Below, piece by piece: positions 38,401 through 52,106 of a DNA stretch of 64,000 bases. The translations under genes were made by a program, and so were the position numbers. Under the pieces are notes generated by a model. The model saw only the letters and a list, made by a program, of their open reading frames with translations. It made no database searches and was not told the DNA's origin. This DNA is from Osmia lignaria lignaria. Lineage: Eukaryota > Arthropoda > Insecta > Hymenoptera > Megachilidae. The DNA is taken from positions 8,944,501-9,008,500 of the forward strand of contig NW_027478159.1 of NCBI RefSeq assembly GCF_051020975.1, in the 5' to 3' direction. The stretch's first letter is position 1, and each line of letters begins with the position of its first letter.

Positions 38401-41235
38401 ATCTCGAAATATGTCCGTCAGGCCCCTGCCCTTGAGATATATCTGCAAATATCTCGGAAACGAAGCGAGCTATGGCAAAATGTTAAGCGACCTTTTTTGT
38501 AGAGAATTAAGTTTCCTACTTTTTATGTTCTATGATATTTTTTGATCAGATGCGTAGTTCTCGAGATATATCAAGATATTTAAAAGTTCCGAAGCCCCAC
38601 CAACATAATAGAGATACAGAAACACCGTGGCCCCTTTCTTTGAGATAACTCTGCACTATTGCGAGCTGCAAATGCCACTTCCAGTTTAGCTGTGCAGAAG
38701 AAGAACAACAAGAAGAAGAAATATCTCGAAATATGTCCATCAGGACCCTTCCCTTGAGATAAATCTGCAAATATCTCGGAAACGAAGCGAGCTATGGCAA
38801 AATGTTAAGAGACCTTTTTTGTAGAGAATTATGTTTCCTACAATTTATGTTCTATGATATTTTTTGATCAGAAGCGTAGTTTTCGAGATATATCAAGATA
38901 TTTAAAAGTTCCGAAGCCGCACCAACATAATAGAGATACAGAAACACCGTGGCCCCTTTCTTTGAGATAACTCTGCACTAGTGCGAGCCGCAAATGCCGC
39001 TTCCAGCTTAGCTGTGCAGAAGAAGAACAACAAGAAGAAGAAATATCTCGAAATATGTCCGTCAGGCCCCTTCCCTCGAGATAAATCTGCAAATATCTCG
39101 GAAACGAAGCGAGCTATGGCAAAATGTTAAGAGACCTTTTTTGTAGAGAATTAAGTTTCCTACTTTTCATGTTCTATGATATTTTTTGATCGGATGCGTA
39201 GTTTTCGAGATATATCAAGATATTTAAAAGTTCCGAAGCCGCACCAACATAATAGAGGTACAGAAACACCGTGGCCCCTTTCTTTGAGATAACTCTGCAC
39301 TATTGCGAGCTGCAAATGCCACTTCCAGCTTAGCTGTGCAGAGGAAGAACAACAAGAAGAAGAAATATCTCGAAATATGTCCGTCAGGCCAGTTCCTTTG
39401 AGCTGAATCTGCAAATATCTCGGAAACGAAACGAGCTATGGCAAAATGTTAAGAGATGTTTTTTGTAGGGAATTATGTTTCCTACAATTTATGTTCTATG
39501 ATATTTTTTGATCAGAAGCGTAGTTTTCGAGATATATCGAGATATTTAAAAGTTCCGAAGACGCACCAACATAATAGAGATACAGAAACACCGTGGCCCC
39601 TTTCTTTGAGATAACTCTGCACTATTGGGAGCTGTAAATGCCACTTCCAGCTTAGCTGTGCAGAAGAAGAACAACAAGAAGAAGAAATATCTCGAAATAT
39701 GTCCGTCAGGCCCCTTCCCTTGAGATAAATCTGCAAATATCTCGGAAACGAAGCGAGCTATGGCAAAATGTTAAGAGACCTTTTTTGTAGAGAATTAAGT
39801 TTCCTACTTTTTATGTTCTATGATATTTTTTGATCGGATGCGTAGTTCTCGAGATATATCAAGATATTTAAAAGTTCCGAAGCCGCACCAACATAATAGA
39901 GATACAGGAACACCGTGGCCCCTTTCTTTGAGATAACTCTGCACTATTGCGAGCTGCAAATGCCACTTCCAGCTTAGCTGTGCAGAAGAAGAACAACAAA
40001 AAGAAGAAATATCTCGAAATATGCCCGTCAGGCCCCTTCCCTTGAGATATATCTGCAAATATCTCGGAAACGAAGCGAGCTATGGCAAAATGTTAAGAGA
40101 CCTTTTTTGTAGAGAATTATGTTTCCTACTTTTTACGTTCTATGATATTTTTTGATCAGACTCGTAGTTCTCGAGATATATCAAGATATTTAAAAGTTCC
40201 GAAGCCGCACCAACATAATAGAGATACAGAAACACCGTGGCCCCTTTCTTTGAGATATCTCTGCACTATTGCGAGCTGGAAATGCCACTTCCAGTTTAGC
40301 TGTGCAGAAGAAGAACAACAAGAAGAAGAAATATCTCGAAATATGTCCGTCAGGCCCCTGCCCTTGAGATATATCTGCAAATATCTCGGAAACGAAGCGA
40401 GCTATGGCAAAATGTTAAGAGACCTTTTTTGTAGAGAATTAAGTTTCCTACTTTTTATGTTCTATGATATTTTTTGATCAGATGCGTAGTTCTCGAGATA
40501 TATCAAGATATTTAAAAGTTCCGAAGCCGCACCAACATAATAGAGATACAGAAACACCGTGGCCCCTTTCTTTGAGATAACTCTGCACTAGTGCGAGCCG
40601 CAAATGCCACTTCCAGCTTAGCTGTGCAGAAGAAGAACAACAAGAAGAAGAAATATCTCGAAATATGTCCGTCAGGCCCCTGCCCTTGAGATATATCTGC
40701 AAATATCTCGGAAACGAAGCGAGCTATGGCAAAATGTTAAGCGACCTTTTTTGTAGAGAATTAAGTTTCCTACTTTTTATGTTCTATGATATTTTTTGAT
40801 CAGATGCGTAGTTCTCGAGATACATCAAGATATTTAAAAGTTCCGAAGCCCCACCAACATAATAGAGATACAGAAACACCGTGGCCCCTTTCTTTGAGAT
40901 AACTCTGCACTATTGCGAGCTGCAAATGCCACTTCCAGTTTAGCTGTGCAGAAGAAGAACAACAAGAAGAAGAAATATCTCGAAATATGTCCATCAGGAC
41001 CCTTCCGTTGAGATAAATCTGCAAATATCTCGGAAACGAAGCGAGCTATGGCAAAATGTTAAGAGACCTTTTTTGTAGAGAATTATGTTTCCTACAATTT
41101 ATGTTCTATGATATTTTTTGATCAGAAGCGTAGTTTTCGAGATATATCAAGATATTTAAAAGTTCCGAAGCCGCACCAACATAATAGAGATACAGAAACA
41201 CCGTGGCCCCTTTCTTTGAGATAACTCTGCACTAG
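35440..41235 (+). repeat. 18-unit HOR (5,796 bp), copy 2
   Basis: Direct tandem copy of 29644-35439, apparently identical over its length. It breaks off in the unit at about 41.24 kb, where GAGCTGCAAATG becomes GAGCCGCAAATG. Such identity over 5.8 kb, when neighbouring units differ by several percent, points to a very recent duplication or an assembly duplication. Confidence 0.95.
35645..37576 (+). repeat. Dimeric (644-bp) sub-repeat, three dimers, in HOR copy 2
   Basis: Same alternating dimer series as at 29849-31780, carried along by the 18-unit duplication. Another single dimer follows at about 39.19-39.83 kb. Confidence 0.88.
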
Positions 41236-41422
41236 TGCGAGCCGCAAATGCCGCTTCCAGCTTAGCTGTGCAGAAGAAGAACAACAAGAAGAAGAAATAT
41301 CTCGAAATATGTCCGTCAGGCCACTTCCCTCGAGATAAATCTGCAAATATCTCGGAAACGAAGCGAGCTATGGCAAAATGTTAAGAGACCTTTTTTGTAG
41401 AGAATTAAGTTTCCTACTTTTC

Positions 41423-42510
41423 ATGTTCTATGATATTTTTTGATCGGATGCGTAGTTCTCGAGATATATCAAGATATTTAAAAGTTCCGAAGCCGCACCA
41501 ACATAATAGAGGTACAGAAACACCGTGGCCCCTTTCTTTGAGATAACTCTGCACTATTGCGAGCTGCAAATGCCACTTCCAGCTTAGCTGTGCAGAAGAA
41601 GAACAACAAAAAGAAGAAATATCTGGAAATATGTCCGTCAGGCCCCTTCCCTTGAGATAAATCTGCAAATATCTCGGAAACGAAGCGAGCTACGGCAAAA
41701 TGTTAAGAGACCTTTTTTGTAGAGAATTATGTTTCCTACAATTTATGTTCTATGATATTTTTTGATCAGAAGCGTAGTTTTCGAGATATATCGAGATATT
41801 TAAAAGATCCGAAGCCGCACCAACATAATAGAGATACAGAAACACCGTGGCCCCTTTCTTTGAGATAACTCTACACTAGTGCGAGCCGCAAATGCCGCTT
41901 CCAGCTTAGCTGTGCAGAAGAAGAACAACAAGAAGAAGAAATATCTCGAAATATGTCCGTCAGGCCCCTTCCCTCGAGATAAATCTGCAAATATCTCGGA
42001 AACGAAGCGAGCTATGGCAAAATGTTAAGAGACCTTTTTTGTAGAGAATTAAGTTTCCTACTTTTTATGTTCTATGATATTTTTTGATTGGATGCGTAGT
42101 TCTCGAGATATATCAAGATATTTAAAAGTTCCGAAGCCGCACCAACATAATAGAGATACAGAAACACCGTGGCCCCTTTCTTTGAGATAACTCTGCACTA
42201 TTGCGAGCTGCAAATGCCACTTCCAGCTTAGCTGTGCAGAAGAAGAACAACAAAAAGAAGAAATATCTCGAAATATGTCCGTCAGGCCCCTTCCCTTGAG
42301 ATAAATCTGCAAATATCTCGGAAACAAAGCGAGCTACGGCAAAATGTTAAGAGACCTTTTTTGTAGAAAATTAGGATTCCTACTTTTTATGTTCTATGAT
42401 ATTTTTTGATCAGATGCGTAGTTCTCGAGATATATCAAGATATTTAAAAGTTCCGAAGCCGCACCAACATAATAGAGATACAGAAACACCGTGGCCCCTT
42501 TCTTTGAGAT
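41423..42510 (+). repeat. Shared 1.1-kb cassette L, copy 1
   Basis: About 3.4 units matching 44643-45730 at offset 3220 (10 units), and also about 55.27-56.2 and 58.17-59.1 kb. Shared marks are TTGATCGGATGCG, AGAGGTACAG, AACAAAAAG with ATCTGGAAATATG, AAAAGATCCGAAG, CCGCTTCC with CCCTCGAG, and GAAACAAAGCG followed by AAAATTAGGATTC. The copies differ at a few sites, for example near 41873, 42091 and 44932. Confidence 0.83.
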
Positions 42511-44642
42511 ATCTCTGCACTATTGCGAGCTGGAAATGCCACTTCCAGTTTAGCTGTGCAGAAGAAGAACAACAAGAAGAAGAAATATCTCGAAATATGT
42601 CCGTCAGGCCCCTGCCCTTGAGATATATCTGCAAATATCTCGGAAACGAAGCGAGCTATGGCAAAATGTTAAGAGACCTTTTTTGTAGAGAATTAAGTTT
42701 CCTACTTTTTATGTTCTATGATATTTTTTGATCAGATGCGTAGTTCTCGAGATATATCAAGATATTTAAAAGTTCCGAAGCCGCACCAACATAATAGAGA
42801 TACAGAAACACCGTGGCCCCTTTCTTTGAGATAACTCTGCACTAGTGCGAGCCGCAAATGCCACTTCCAGCTTAGCTGTGCAGAAGAAGAACAACAAGAA
42901 GAAGAAATATCTCGAAATATGTCCGTCAGGCCCCTGCCCTTGAGATATATCTGCAAATATCTCGGAAACGAAGCGAGCTATGGCAAAATGTTAAGCGACC
43001 TTTTTTGTAGAGAATTAAGTTTCCTACTTTTTATGTTCTATGATATTTTTTGATCAGATGCGTAGTTCTCGAGATATATCAAGATATTTAAAAGTTCCGA
43101 AGCCCCACCAACATAATAGAGATACAGAAACACCGTGGCCCCTTTCTTTGAGATAACTCTGCACTATTGCGAGCCGCAAATGCCGCTTCCAGCTTAGCTG
43201 TGCAGAAGAAGAACAACAAGAAGAAGAAATATCTCGAAATATGTCCGTCAGGCCCCTTCCCTCGAGATAAATCTGCAAATATCTCGGAAACGAAGCGGGC
43301 TATGGCAAAATGTTAAGAGACCTTTTTTGTAGAGAATTAAGTTTCCTACTTTTTATGTTCTATGATATTTTTTGATCGGATGCGTAGTTCTCGAGATATA
43401 TCAAGATATTTAAAAGTTCCGAAGCCGCACCAACATAATAGAGATACAGAAACACCGTGGCCCCTTTCTTTGAGATAACTCTGCACTAGTGCGAGCCGCA
43501 AATGCCGCTTCCAGCTTAGCTGTGCAGAAGAAGAACAACAAGAAGAAGAAATATCTCGAAATATGTCCGTCAGGCCCCTTCCCTCGAGATAAATCTGCAA
43601 ATATCTCGGAAACGAAGCGAGCTATGGCAAAATGTTAAGAGACCTTTTTTGTAGAGAATTAAGTTTCCTACTTTTTATGTTCTATGATATTTTTTGATCG
43701 GATGCGTAGTTCACGAGATATATCAAGATATTTAAAAGTTCCGAAGCCGCACCAACATAATAGAGATACAGAAACACCGTGGCCCCTTTCTTTGAGATAA
43801 CTCTGCACTATTGCGAGCTGCAAATGCCACTTCCAGCTTAGCTGTGCAGAAGAAGAACAACAAAAAGAAGAAATATCTCGAAATATGTCCGTCAGGCCCC
43901 TTCCCTTGAGATAAATCTGCAAATATCTCGGAAACAAAGCGAGCTACGGCAAAATGTTAAGAGACCTTTTTTGTAGAAAATTAGGATTCCTACTTTTTAT
44001 GTTCTATGATATTTTTTGATCAGATGCGTAGTTCTCGAGATATATCAAGATATTTAAAAGCTCCGAAGCTGCACCAACATAATAGAGATACAGAAACACC
44101 GTGGCCCCTCTCTTTGAGATAACTCTGCACGATTGCGAGCTGGAAATGCCACTTCCAGTTTAGCTGTGCAGAAGAAGAACAACAAGAAGAAGAAATATCT
44201 CGAAATATGTCCGTCAGGCCCCTTCCCTTGAGATTAATCTGCAAATATCTCGGAAACGAAGCGAGCTATGGCAAAATGTTAGGAGACCTTTTTTGTAGAG
44301 AATTAAGTTTCCTACTTTTTATGCTCTATGATATTTTTTGATCAGATGCGTAGTTCTCGAGATATATCAAGATATTTAAAAGCTCCGAAGCTGCACCAAC
44401 ATAATAGAGATACAGAAACACCGTGGCCCCTTTCTTTGCGATAACTCTGCACTATTGGGAGCTGCAAATGCCACTTCCAGCTTAGCTGTGCGGAAGAAGA
44501 ACAACAAGAAGAAGAAATATCTCGAAATATGTCCGTCAGGACCGTTCCCTTGAGATAAATCTGCAAATATCTCGGAAACGAAGCGAGCTATTGCAAAACG
44601 TTAAGAGACCTTTTTTGTAGAGAATTAAGCTTCCTACTTTTT

Positions 44643-45730
44643 ATGTTCTATGATATTTTTTGATCGGATGCGTAGTTCTCGAGATATATCAAGATATTTA
44701 AAAGTTCCGAAGCCGCACCAACATAATAGAGGTACAGAAACACCGTGGCCCCTTTCTTTGAGATAACTCTGCACTATTGCGAGCTGCAAATGCCACTTCC
44801 AGCTTAGCTGTGCAGAAGAAGAACAACAAAAAGAAGAAATATCTGGAAATATGTCCGTCAGGCCCCTTCCCTTGAGATAAATCTGCAAATATCTCGGAAA
44901 CGAAGCGAGCTACGGCAAAATGTTAAGAGACCATTTTTGTAGAGAATTATGTTTCCTACAATTTATGTTCTATGATATTTTTTGATCAGAAGCGTAGTTT
45001 TCGAGATATATCGAGATATTTAAAAGATCCGAAGCCGCACCAACATAATAGAGATACAGAAACACCGTGGCCCCTTTCTTTGAGATAACTCTGCACTAGT
45101 GCGAGCCGCAAATGCCGCTTCCAGCTTAGCTGTGCAGAAGAAGAACAACAAGAAGAAGAAATATCTCGAAATATGTCCGTCAGGCCCCTTCCCTCGAGAT
45201 AAATCTGCAAATATCTCGGAAACGAAGCGAGCTATGGCAAAATGTTAAGAGACCTTTTTTGTAGAGAATTAAGTTTCCTACTTTTTATGTTCTATGATAT
45301 TTTTTGATCGGATGCGTAGTTCACGAGATATATCAAGATATTTAAAAGTTCCGAAGCCGCACCAACATAATAGAGATACAGAAACACCGTGGCCCCTTTC
45401 TTTGAGATAACTCTGCACTATTGCGAGCTGCAAATGCCACTTCCAGCTTAGCTGTGCAGAAGAAGAACAACAAAAAGAAGAAATATCTCGAAATATGTCC
45501 GTCAGGCCCCTTCCCTTGAGATAAATCTGCAAATATCTCGGAAACAAAGCGAGCTACGGCAAAATGTTAAGAGACCTTTTTTGTAGAAAATTAGGATTCC
45601 TACTTTTTATGTTCTATGATATTTTTTGATCAGATGCGTAGTTCTCGAGATATATCAAGATATTTAAAAGTTCCGAAGCCGCACCAACATAATAGAGATA
45701 CAGAAACACCGTGGCCCCTTTCTTTGAGAT
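44643..45730 (+). repeat. Shared 1.1-kb cassette L, copy 2
   Basis: Same ordered variants as 41423-42510, with small differences (GACCATTTTTG near 44932, TTCACGAG near 45321). The different flanks of the four cassette copies show that it was moved or exchanged as a block of whole units. Confidence 0.83.
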
Positions 45731-48700
45731 AACTCTACACTATTGCGCGCTGCAAATGCCACTTCCAGCTTAGCTGTGCAGAAGAAGAACAACAAGAAGA
45801 AGAAATATCTCGAAATATGTCCGTCAGGCCCCTTCCGTTGAGATAAATCTGCAAATATCTCGGAAACGAAGCGAGCTATGGCAAAATGTTAAGAGACCTT
45901 TTTTGTAGAGAATTAAGTTTCCTACTTTTTATGTTCTATGATATTTTTCGATCAGAGGCGTAGTTCTCGAGATATATCAAGATATTTAAAAGCTCCGAAG
46001 CTGCACCAACATAATAGAGATACAGAAACACCGTGGCCCCTCTCTTTGAGATAACTCTGCACGATTGCGAGCTGGAAATGCCACTTCCAGTTTAGCTGTG
46101 CAGAAGAAGAACAACAAGAAGAAGAAATATCTCGAAATATGTCCGTCAGGCCCCTTCCCTTGAGATAAATCTGCAAATATCTCGGAAACGAAGCGAGCTA
46201 TGGCAAAATGTTAAGAGACCTTTTTTGTAGAGAATTAAGTTTCCTACTTTTTATGCTCTATGATATTTTTTGATCAGATGCGTAGTTCTCGAGATATATC
46301 AAGATATTTAAAAGCTCCGAAGCTGCACCAACATAATAGAGATACAGAAACACCGTGGCCCCTTTCTTTGCGATAACTCTGCACTATTGGGAGCTGCAAA
46401 TGCCACTTCCAGCTTAGCTGTGCGGAAGAAGAACAACAAGAAGAAGAAATATCTCGAAATATGTCCGTCAGGACCCTTCCCTTGAGATAAATCTGCAAAT
46501 ATCTCGGAAACGAAGCGAGCTATTGCAAAACGTTAAGAGACCTTTTTTGTAGAGAATTAAGCTTCCTACTTTTTATGTTCTATGATATTTTTCGATCAGA
46601 GGCGTAGTTCTCGAGATATATCAAGATATTTGAAAGTTCCGAAGCCGCACCAACATAATAGAGATACAGAAACACCGTGGCCCCTTTCTTTGAGATAACT
46701 CTGCACTATTGCGAGCTGCAAATGCCACTTCCAGCTTAGCTGTGCAGAAGAAGAACAACAAGAAGAAGAAATATCTGGAAATATGTCCGTCAGGCCCCTT
46801 CCCTTGAGATAAATCTGCAAATATCTCGGAAACGAAGCGAGCTACGGCAAAATGTTAAGAGATCTTTTTTGTAGAAAATTAGGATTCCTACTTTTTATGT
46901 TCTATGATATTTTTTGAACAGATGCGTAGTTCTCGAGATATATCAAGATATTTAAAAGTTCCGAAGCCGCACCAACATAATAGAGATACAGAAACACCGT
47001 GGCCCCTTTCTTTGCGATAACTCTGCACTATTGCGAGTTGCAAATGCCACTTCCAGCTTAGCTGTGCAGAAGAAGAACAACAAGAAGAAGAAATATCTCG
47101 AAATATGTCCGTCAGGCCCCTTCCCTTGAGATAAATCTGCAAATATCTCGGAAACGAAGCGAGCTACGGCAAAATGTTAAGAGACCTTTTTTGTAGAAAA
47201 TTAGGTTTCCTACTTTTTATGTTCTATGATATTTTTTGATCAGATGCGTAGTTCTCGAGATATATCAAGATATTTAAAAGTTCCGAAGCCGCACCAACAT
47301 AATAGAGATACAGAAACACCGTGGACCCTTTCTTTGCGATAACTCTGCACTATTGCGAGCTGCAAATGCCACTTCCAGCTTAGCTGTGCAGAAGAAGAAC
47401 AACAAGAAGAAGAAATATCTCGAAATATGTCCGTCAGGCCCCTTCCCTTGAGATAAATCTGCAAATATCTCGGAAACGAAGCGAGCTATGGCAAAATGTT
47501 AAGAGACCTTTTTTGTAGAAAATTAGGTTTCCTACTTTTTATGTTCTATGATATTTTTTGATCAGATGCGTAGTTCTCGAGATATATCAAGATATTTAAA
47601 CGTTCCGAAGCCGCACCAACATAATAGAGATACAGAAACACCGTGGCCCCTTTCTTTGAGATAACTCTGCACTATTGCGAGCTGCAAATGCCACTTCCAG
47701 CTTAGCTGTGCAGAAGAGGAACAACAAGAAGAAGAAATATCTCGGAATATGTCCGTCAGGCCCCTTCCCTTGAGCTAAATCTGCAAATATCTCGGAAACG
47801 ATGCCAGTTATGGGAAAATGTTAAGAGACCCTTTTTGTAGAGAATTAAGTTTCCTACTTTTTATGTTCTATGATATTTTTTGATCAGATGCGTAGTTCTC
47901 GAGATATATCAAGATATTTAAAAGTTCCGAAGCCGCACCAACATAATAGAGATACAGAAACACCGTGGCCCCTCTCTTTGAGATAACTCTGTACTATTGC
48001 GCGCAGCAAATGCCACTTCCAGCTTAGCTGTGCAGAAGAAGAACAACAAGAAGAAGAAATATCTCGAAATATGTCCGTCAGGCCCCTTCCCTTGAGATAA
48101 ATCTGCAAATATCTCGGAAACGAAGCGAGCTATGGCAAAATGTTAAGAGACCTTTTTTGTAGAGAATTAAGTTTCCTACATTTTATGTTCTATGATATTT
48201 TTTGATCAGATGCGTAGTTCTCGAGATATATCAAGATATTTAAAAGCTCCGAAGCTGCACCAACATAATAGAGATACAGGAACACCGTGGCCCCTTTCTT
48301 TGCGATAACTCTGCACTATTGCGAGCTGCAAATGCCACTTCCAGCTTAGCTGTGCAGAAGAAGAACAACAAGAAGAAGAAATATCTCGAAATATGTCCGT
48401 CAGGCCCCTTCCCTTCAGATAAATCTGCAAATATCTCGGAAACGAAGCGAGCTATGGCAAAATGTTAAGAGACCTTTTTTGTAGAGAATTAAGTTTCCTA
48501 CTTTTTATGCTCTATGATATTTTTCGATCAGAGGCGTAGTTCTCGAGATATATCAAGATATTTGAAAGTTCCGAAGCCGCACCAACATAATAGAGATACA
48601 GAAACACCGTGGCCCCTTTCTTTGAGATAACTCTGCACTATTGCGAGCTGCAAATGCCACTTCCAGCTTAGCTGTGCAGAAGAAGAACAACAAGAAGAAG

Positions 48701-49852
48701 AAATATCTGGAAATATGTCCGTCAGGCCCCTTCCCTTGAGATAAATCTGCAAATATCTCGGAAACGAAGCGAGCTACGGCAAAATGTTAAGAGATCTTTT
48801 TTGTAGAAAATTAGGATTCCTACTTTTTATGTTCTATGATATTTTTTGAACAGATGCGTAGTTCTCGAGATATATCAAGATATTTAAAAGTTCCGAAGCC
48901 GCACCAACATAATAGAGATACAGAAACACCGTGGCCCCTTTCGTTGCGAGAACTCTGCACTATTGCGAGCTGCAAATGCCACTTCCAGCTTAGCTGTGCA
49001 GAAGAAGAACAACAAGAAGAAGAAATATCTCGAAATATGTCCGTCAGGCCCCTTCCCTTGAGATAAATCTGCAAATATCTCGGAAACGAAGCGAGCTATG
49101 GCAAAATGTTAAGAGACCTTTTTTGTAGAAAATTAGGATCCCTACTTTTTATGTTCTATGATATTTTTTGATCAGATGCGTAGTTCTCGAGATATATCAA
49201 GATATTTAAAAGCTCCGAAGCTGCACCAACATAATAGAGATACAGGAACACCGTGGCCCCTTTCTTTGCGATAACTCTGCACTATTGCGAGCTGCAAATG
49301 CCACTTCCAGCTTAGCTGTGCAGAAGAAGAACAACAAGAAGAAGAAATATCTCGAAATATGTCCGTCAGGCCCCTTCCCTTGAGATAAATCTGCAAATAT
49401 CTCGGAAACGAAGCGAGCTATGGCAAAATGTTAAGAGACCTTTTTTGTAGAGAATTAAGTTTCCTACTTTTTATGCTCTATGATATTTTTTGATCAGATG
49501 CGTAGTTCTCGAGATATATCAAGATATTTAAAAGCTCCGAAGCTGCACCAACATAATAGAGATACAGAAACACCGTGGCCCCTTTCTTTGCGATAACTCT
49601 GCACTATTGGGAGCTGCAAATGCCACTTCCAGCTTAGCTGTGCAGAAGAAGAACAACAAGAAGAAGAAATATCTCGAAATATGTCCGTCAGGACCCTTCC
49701 CTTGAAATAAATCTGCAAATATCTCGGAAACGAAGCGAGCTATTGCAAAACGTTAAGAGACCTTTTTTGTAGAGAATTAAGTTTCCTACTTTTTATGTTC
49801 TATGATATTTTTCGATCAGAGGCGTAGTTCTCGAGATATATCAAGATATTTG

Positions 49853-52106
49853 AAAGTTCCGAAGCCGCACCAACATAATAGAGGTACAGAAACACCGTGG
49901 CCCCTTTCTTTGAGATAACTCTGCACTATTGCGAGCTGCAAATGCCACTTCCAGCTTAGCTGTGCAGAAGAAGAACAACAAGAAGAAGAAATATCTGGAA
50001 ATATGTCCGTCAGGCCCCTTCCCTTGAGATAAATCTGCAAATATCTCGGAAACGAAGCGAGCTACGGCAAAATGTTAAGAGATCCTTTTTGTAGAAAATT
50101 AGGATTCCTACTTTTTATGTTCTATGATATTTTTTGAACAGATGCGTAGTTCTCGAGATATATCAAGATATTTAAAAGTTCCGAAGCCGCACCAACATAA
50201 TAGAGATACAGAAACACCGTGGCCCCTTTCTTTGCGATAACTCTGCACTATTGCGAGCTGCAAATGCCACTTCCAGCTTAGCTGTGCAGAAGAAGAACAA
50301 CAAGAAGAAGAAATATCTCGAAATATGTCCGTCAGGCCCCTTCCCTTGAGATAAATCTGCAAATATCTCGGAAACGAAGCGAGCTATGGCAAAATGTTAA
50401 GAGACCTTTTTTGTAGAAAATTAGGTTTCCTGCTTTTTATGTTCTATGATATTTTTTGATCAGATGCGTAGTTCTCGAGATATATCAAGATATTTAAACG
50501 TTCCGAAGCCGCACCAACATAATAGAGATACAGAAACACCGTGGCCCCTTTCTTTGAGATAACTCTGCACTATTGCGAGCTGCAAATGCCACTTCCAGCT
50601 TAGCTGTGCAGAAGAGGAACAACAAGAAGAAGAAATATCTCGGAATATGTCCGTCAGGCCCCTTCCCTTGAGCTAAATCTGCAAATATCTTGGAAACGAT
50701 GCCAGTTATGGGAAAATGTTAAGAGACCCTTTTTGTAGAGAATTAAGTTTCCTACTTTTTATGTTCTATGATATTTTTTGATCAGATGCGTAGTTCTCGA
50801 GATATATCAAGATATTTAAAAGTTCCGAAGCCGCACCAACATAATAGAGATACAGAAACACCGTGGCCCCTCTCTTTGAGATAACTCTGCACTATTGCGC
50901 GCAGCAAATGCCACTTCCAGCTTAGCTGTGCAGAAGAAGAACAACAAGAAGAAGAAATATCTCGAAATATGTCCGTCAGGACCCTTCCCTTGAGATAAAT
51001 CTGCAAATATCTCGGAAACGAAGCGAGCTATTGCAAAACGTTAAGAGACCTTTTTTGTAGAGAATTAAGTTTCCTACTTTTTATGTTCTATGATATTTTT
51101 CGATCAGAGGCGTAGTTCTCGAGATATATCAAGATATTTGAAAGTTCCGAAGCCGCACCAACATAATAGAGATACAGAAACACCGTGGCCCCTTTCTTTG
51201 AGATAACTCTGCACTATTGCGAGCTGCAAATATCACTTCCAGCTTAGCTGTGCAGAAGAAGAACAACAAGAAGAAGAAATATCTGGAAATATGTCCGTCA
51301 GGCCCCTTCCCTTGAGATAAATCTGCAAATATCTCGGAAACGAAGCGAGCTACGGCAAAATGTTAAGAGATCTTTTTTGTAGAAAATTAGGATTCCTACT
51401 TTTTATGTTCTATGATATTTTTTGAACAGATGCGTAGTTCTCGAGATGTATCAAGATATTTAAAAGTTCCGAAGCCGCACCAACATAATAGAGATACAGA
51501 AACACCGTGGCCCCTTTCGTTGCGAGAACTCTGCACTATTGCGAGCTGCAAATGCCACTTCCAGCTTAGCTGTGCAGAAGAAGAACAACAAGAAGAAGAA
51601 ATATCTCGAAATATGTCCGTCAGGCCCCTTCCCTTGAGATAAATCTGCAAATATCTCGGAAACGAAGCGAGCTATGGCAAAATGTTAAGAGACCTTTTTT
51701 GTAGAAAATTAGGATTCCTCCTTTTTATGTTCTATGATATTTTTTGATCAGATGCGTAGTTCTCGAGATATATCAAGATATTTAAAAGTTCCGAAGCCGC
51801 ACCAACATAATAGAGATACAGAAACACCGTGGCCCCTTTCTTTGAGATATCTCTGCACTATTGCGAGCTGGAAATGCCACTTCCAGTTTAGCTGTGCAGA
51901 AGAAGAACAACAAGAAGAAGAAATATCTCGAAATATGTCCGTCAGGCCCCTGCCCTTGAGATATATCTGCAAATATCTCGGAAACGAAGCGAGCTATGGC
52001 AAAATGTTAAGAGACCTTTTTTGTAGAGAATTAAGTTTCCTACTTTCTATGTTCTATGATATTTTTTGATCAGATGCGTAGTTCTCGAGATATATCAAGA
52101 TATTTA
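49853..52106 (+). repeat. 7-unit HOR (2,254 bp), copy 1
   Basis: Seven units repeated at once downstream at offset 2254. Private variants recur in order: AGATCCTTTTTG, TTTCCTGCTTT, TTTAAACGTTCC, ATCTCGGAATATG, ATCTTGGAAACGATGCC, GCGCGCAGC, AATATCACTTCC, GAGATGTATC, TTGCGAGAACTC, TTCCTCCTTT, ACTTTCTATG. The left limit is ATTTGAAAG versus ATTTAAAAG at 49852/52106. Confidence 0.94.

Larger units (their letters stand above)
41236..49852 (+). repeat. Transition mosaic with new right-hand subfamily
   Basis: No clean tandem HOR spans this zone. It mixes offsets of 5 units (43.50-44.03 with 45.11-45.64 kb, sharing TTCACGAG), 6 units (44.02-44.6 with 45.95-46.5; 46.6-47.1 with 48.5-49.0 kb), 9 units (47.88 with 50.78 kb) and 10 units (46.27 with 49.49 kb). 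A subfamily marked by GTAGAAAATTAGG, GAGCTACGGC, TTGCGATAACTC, AGCTCCGAAGCTGC and TTTTTCGATCAGAGG becomes common here and dominates to the right end. Confidence 0.8.
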
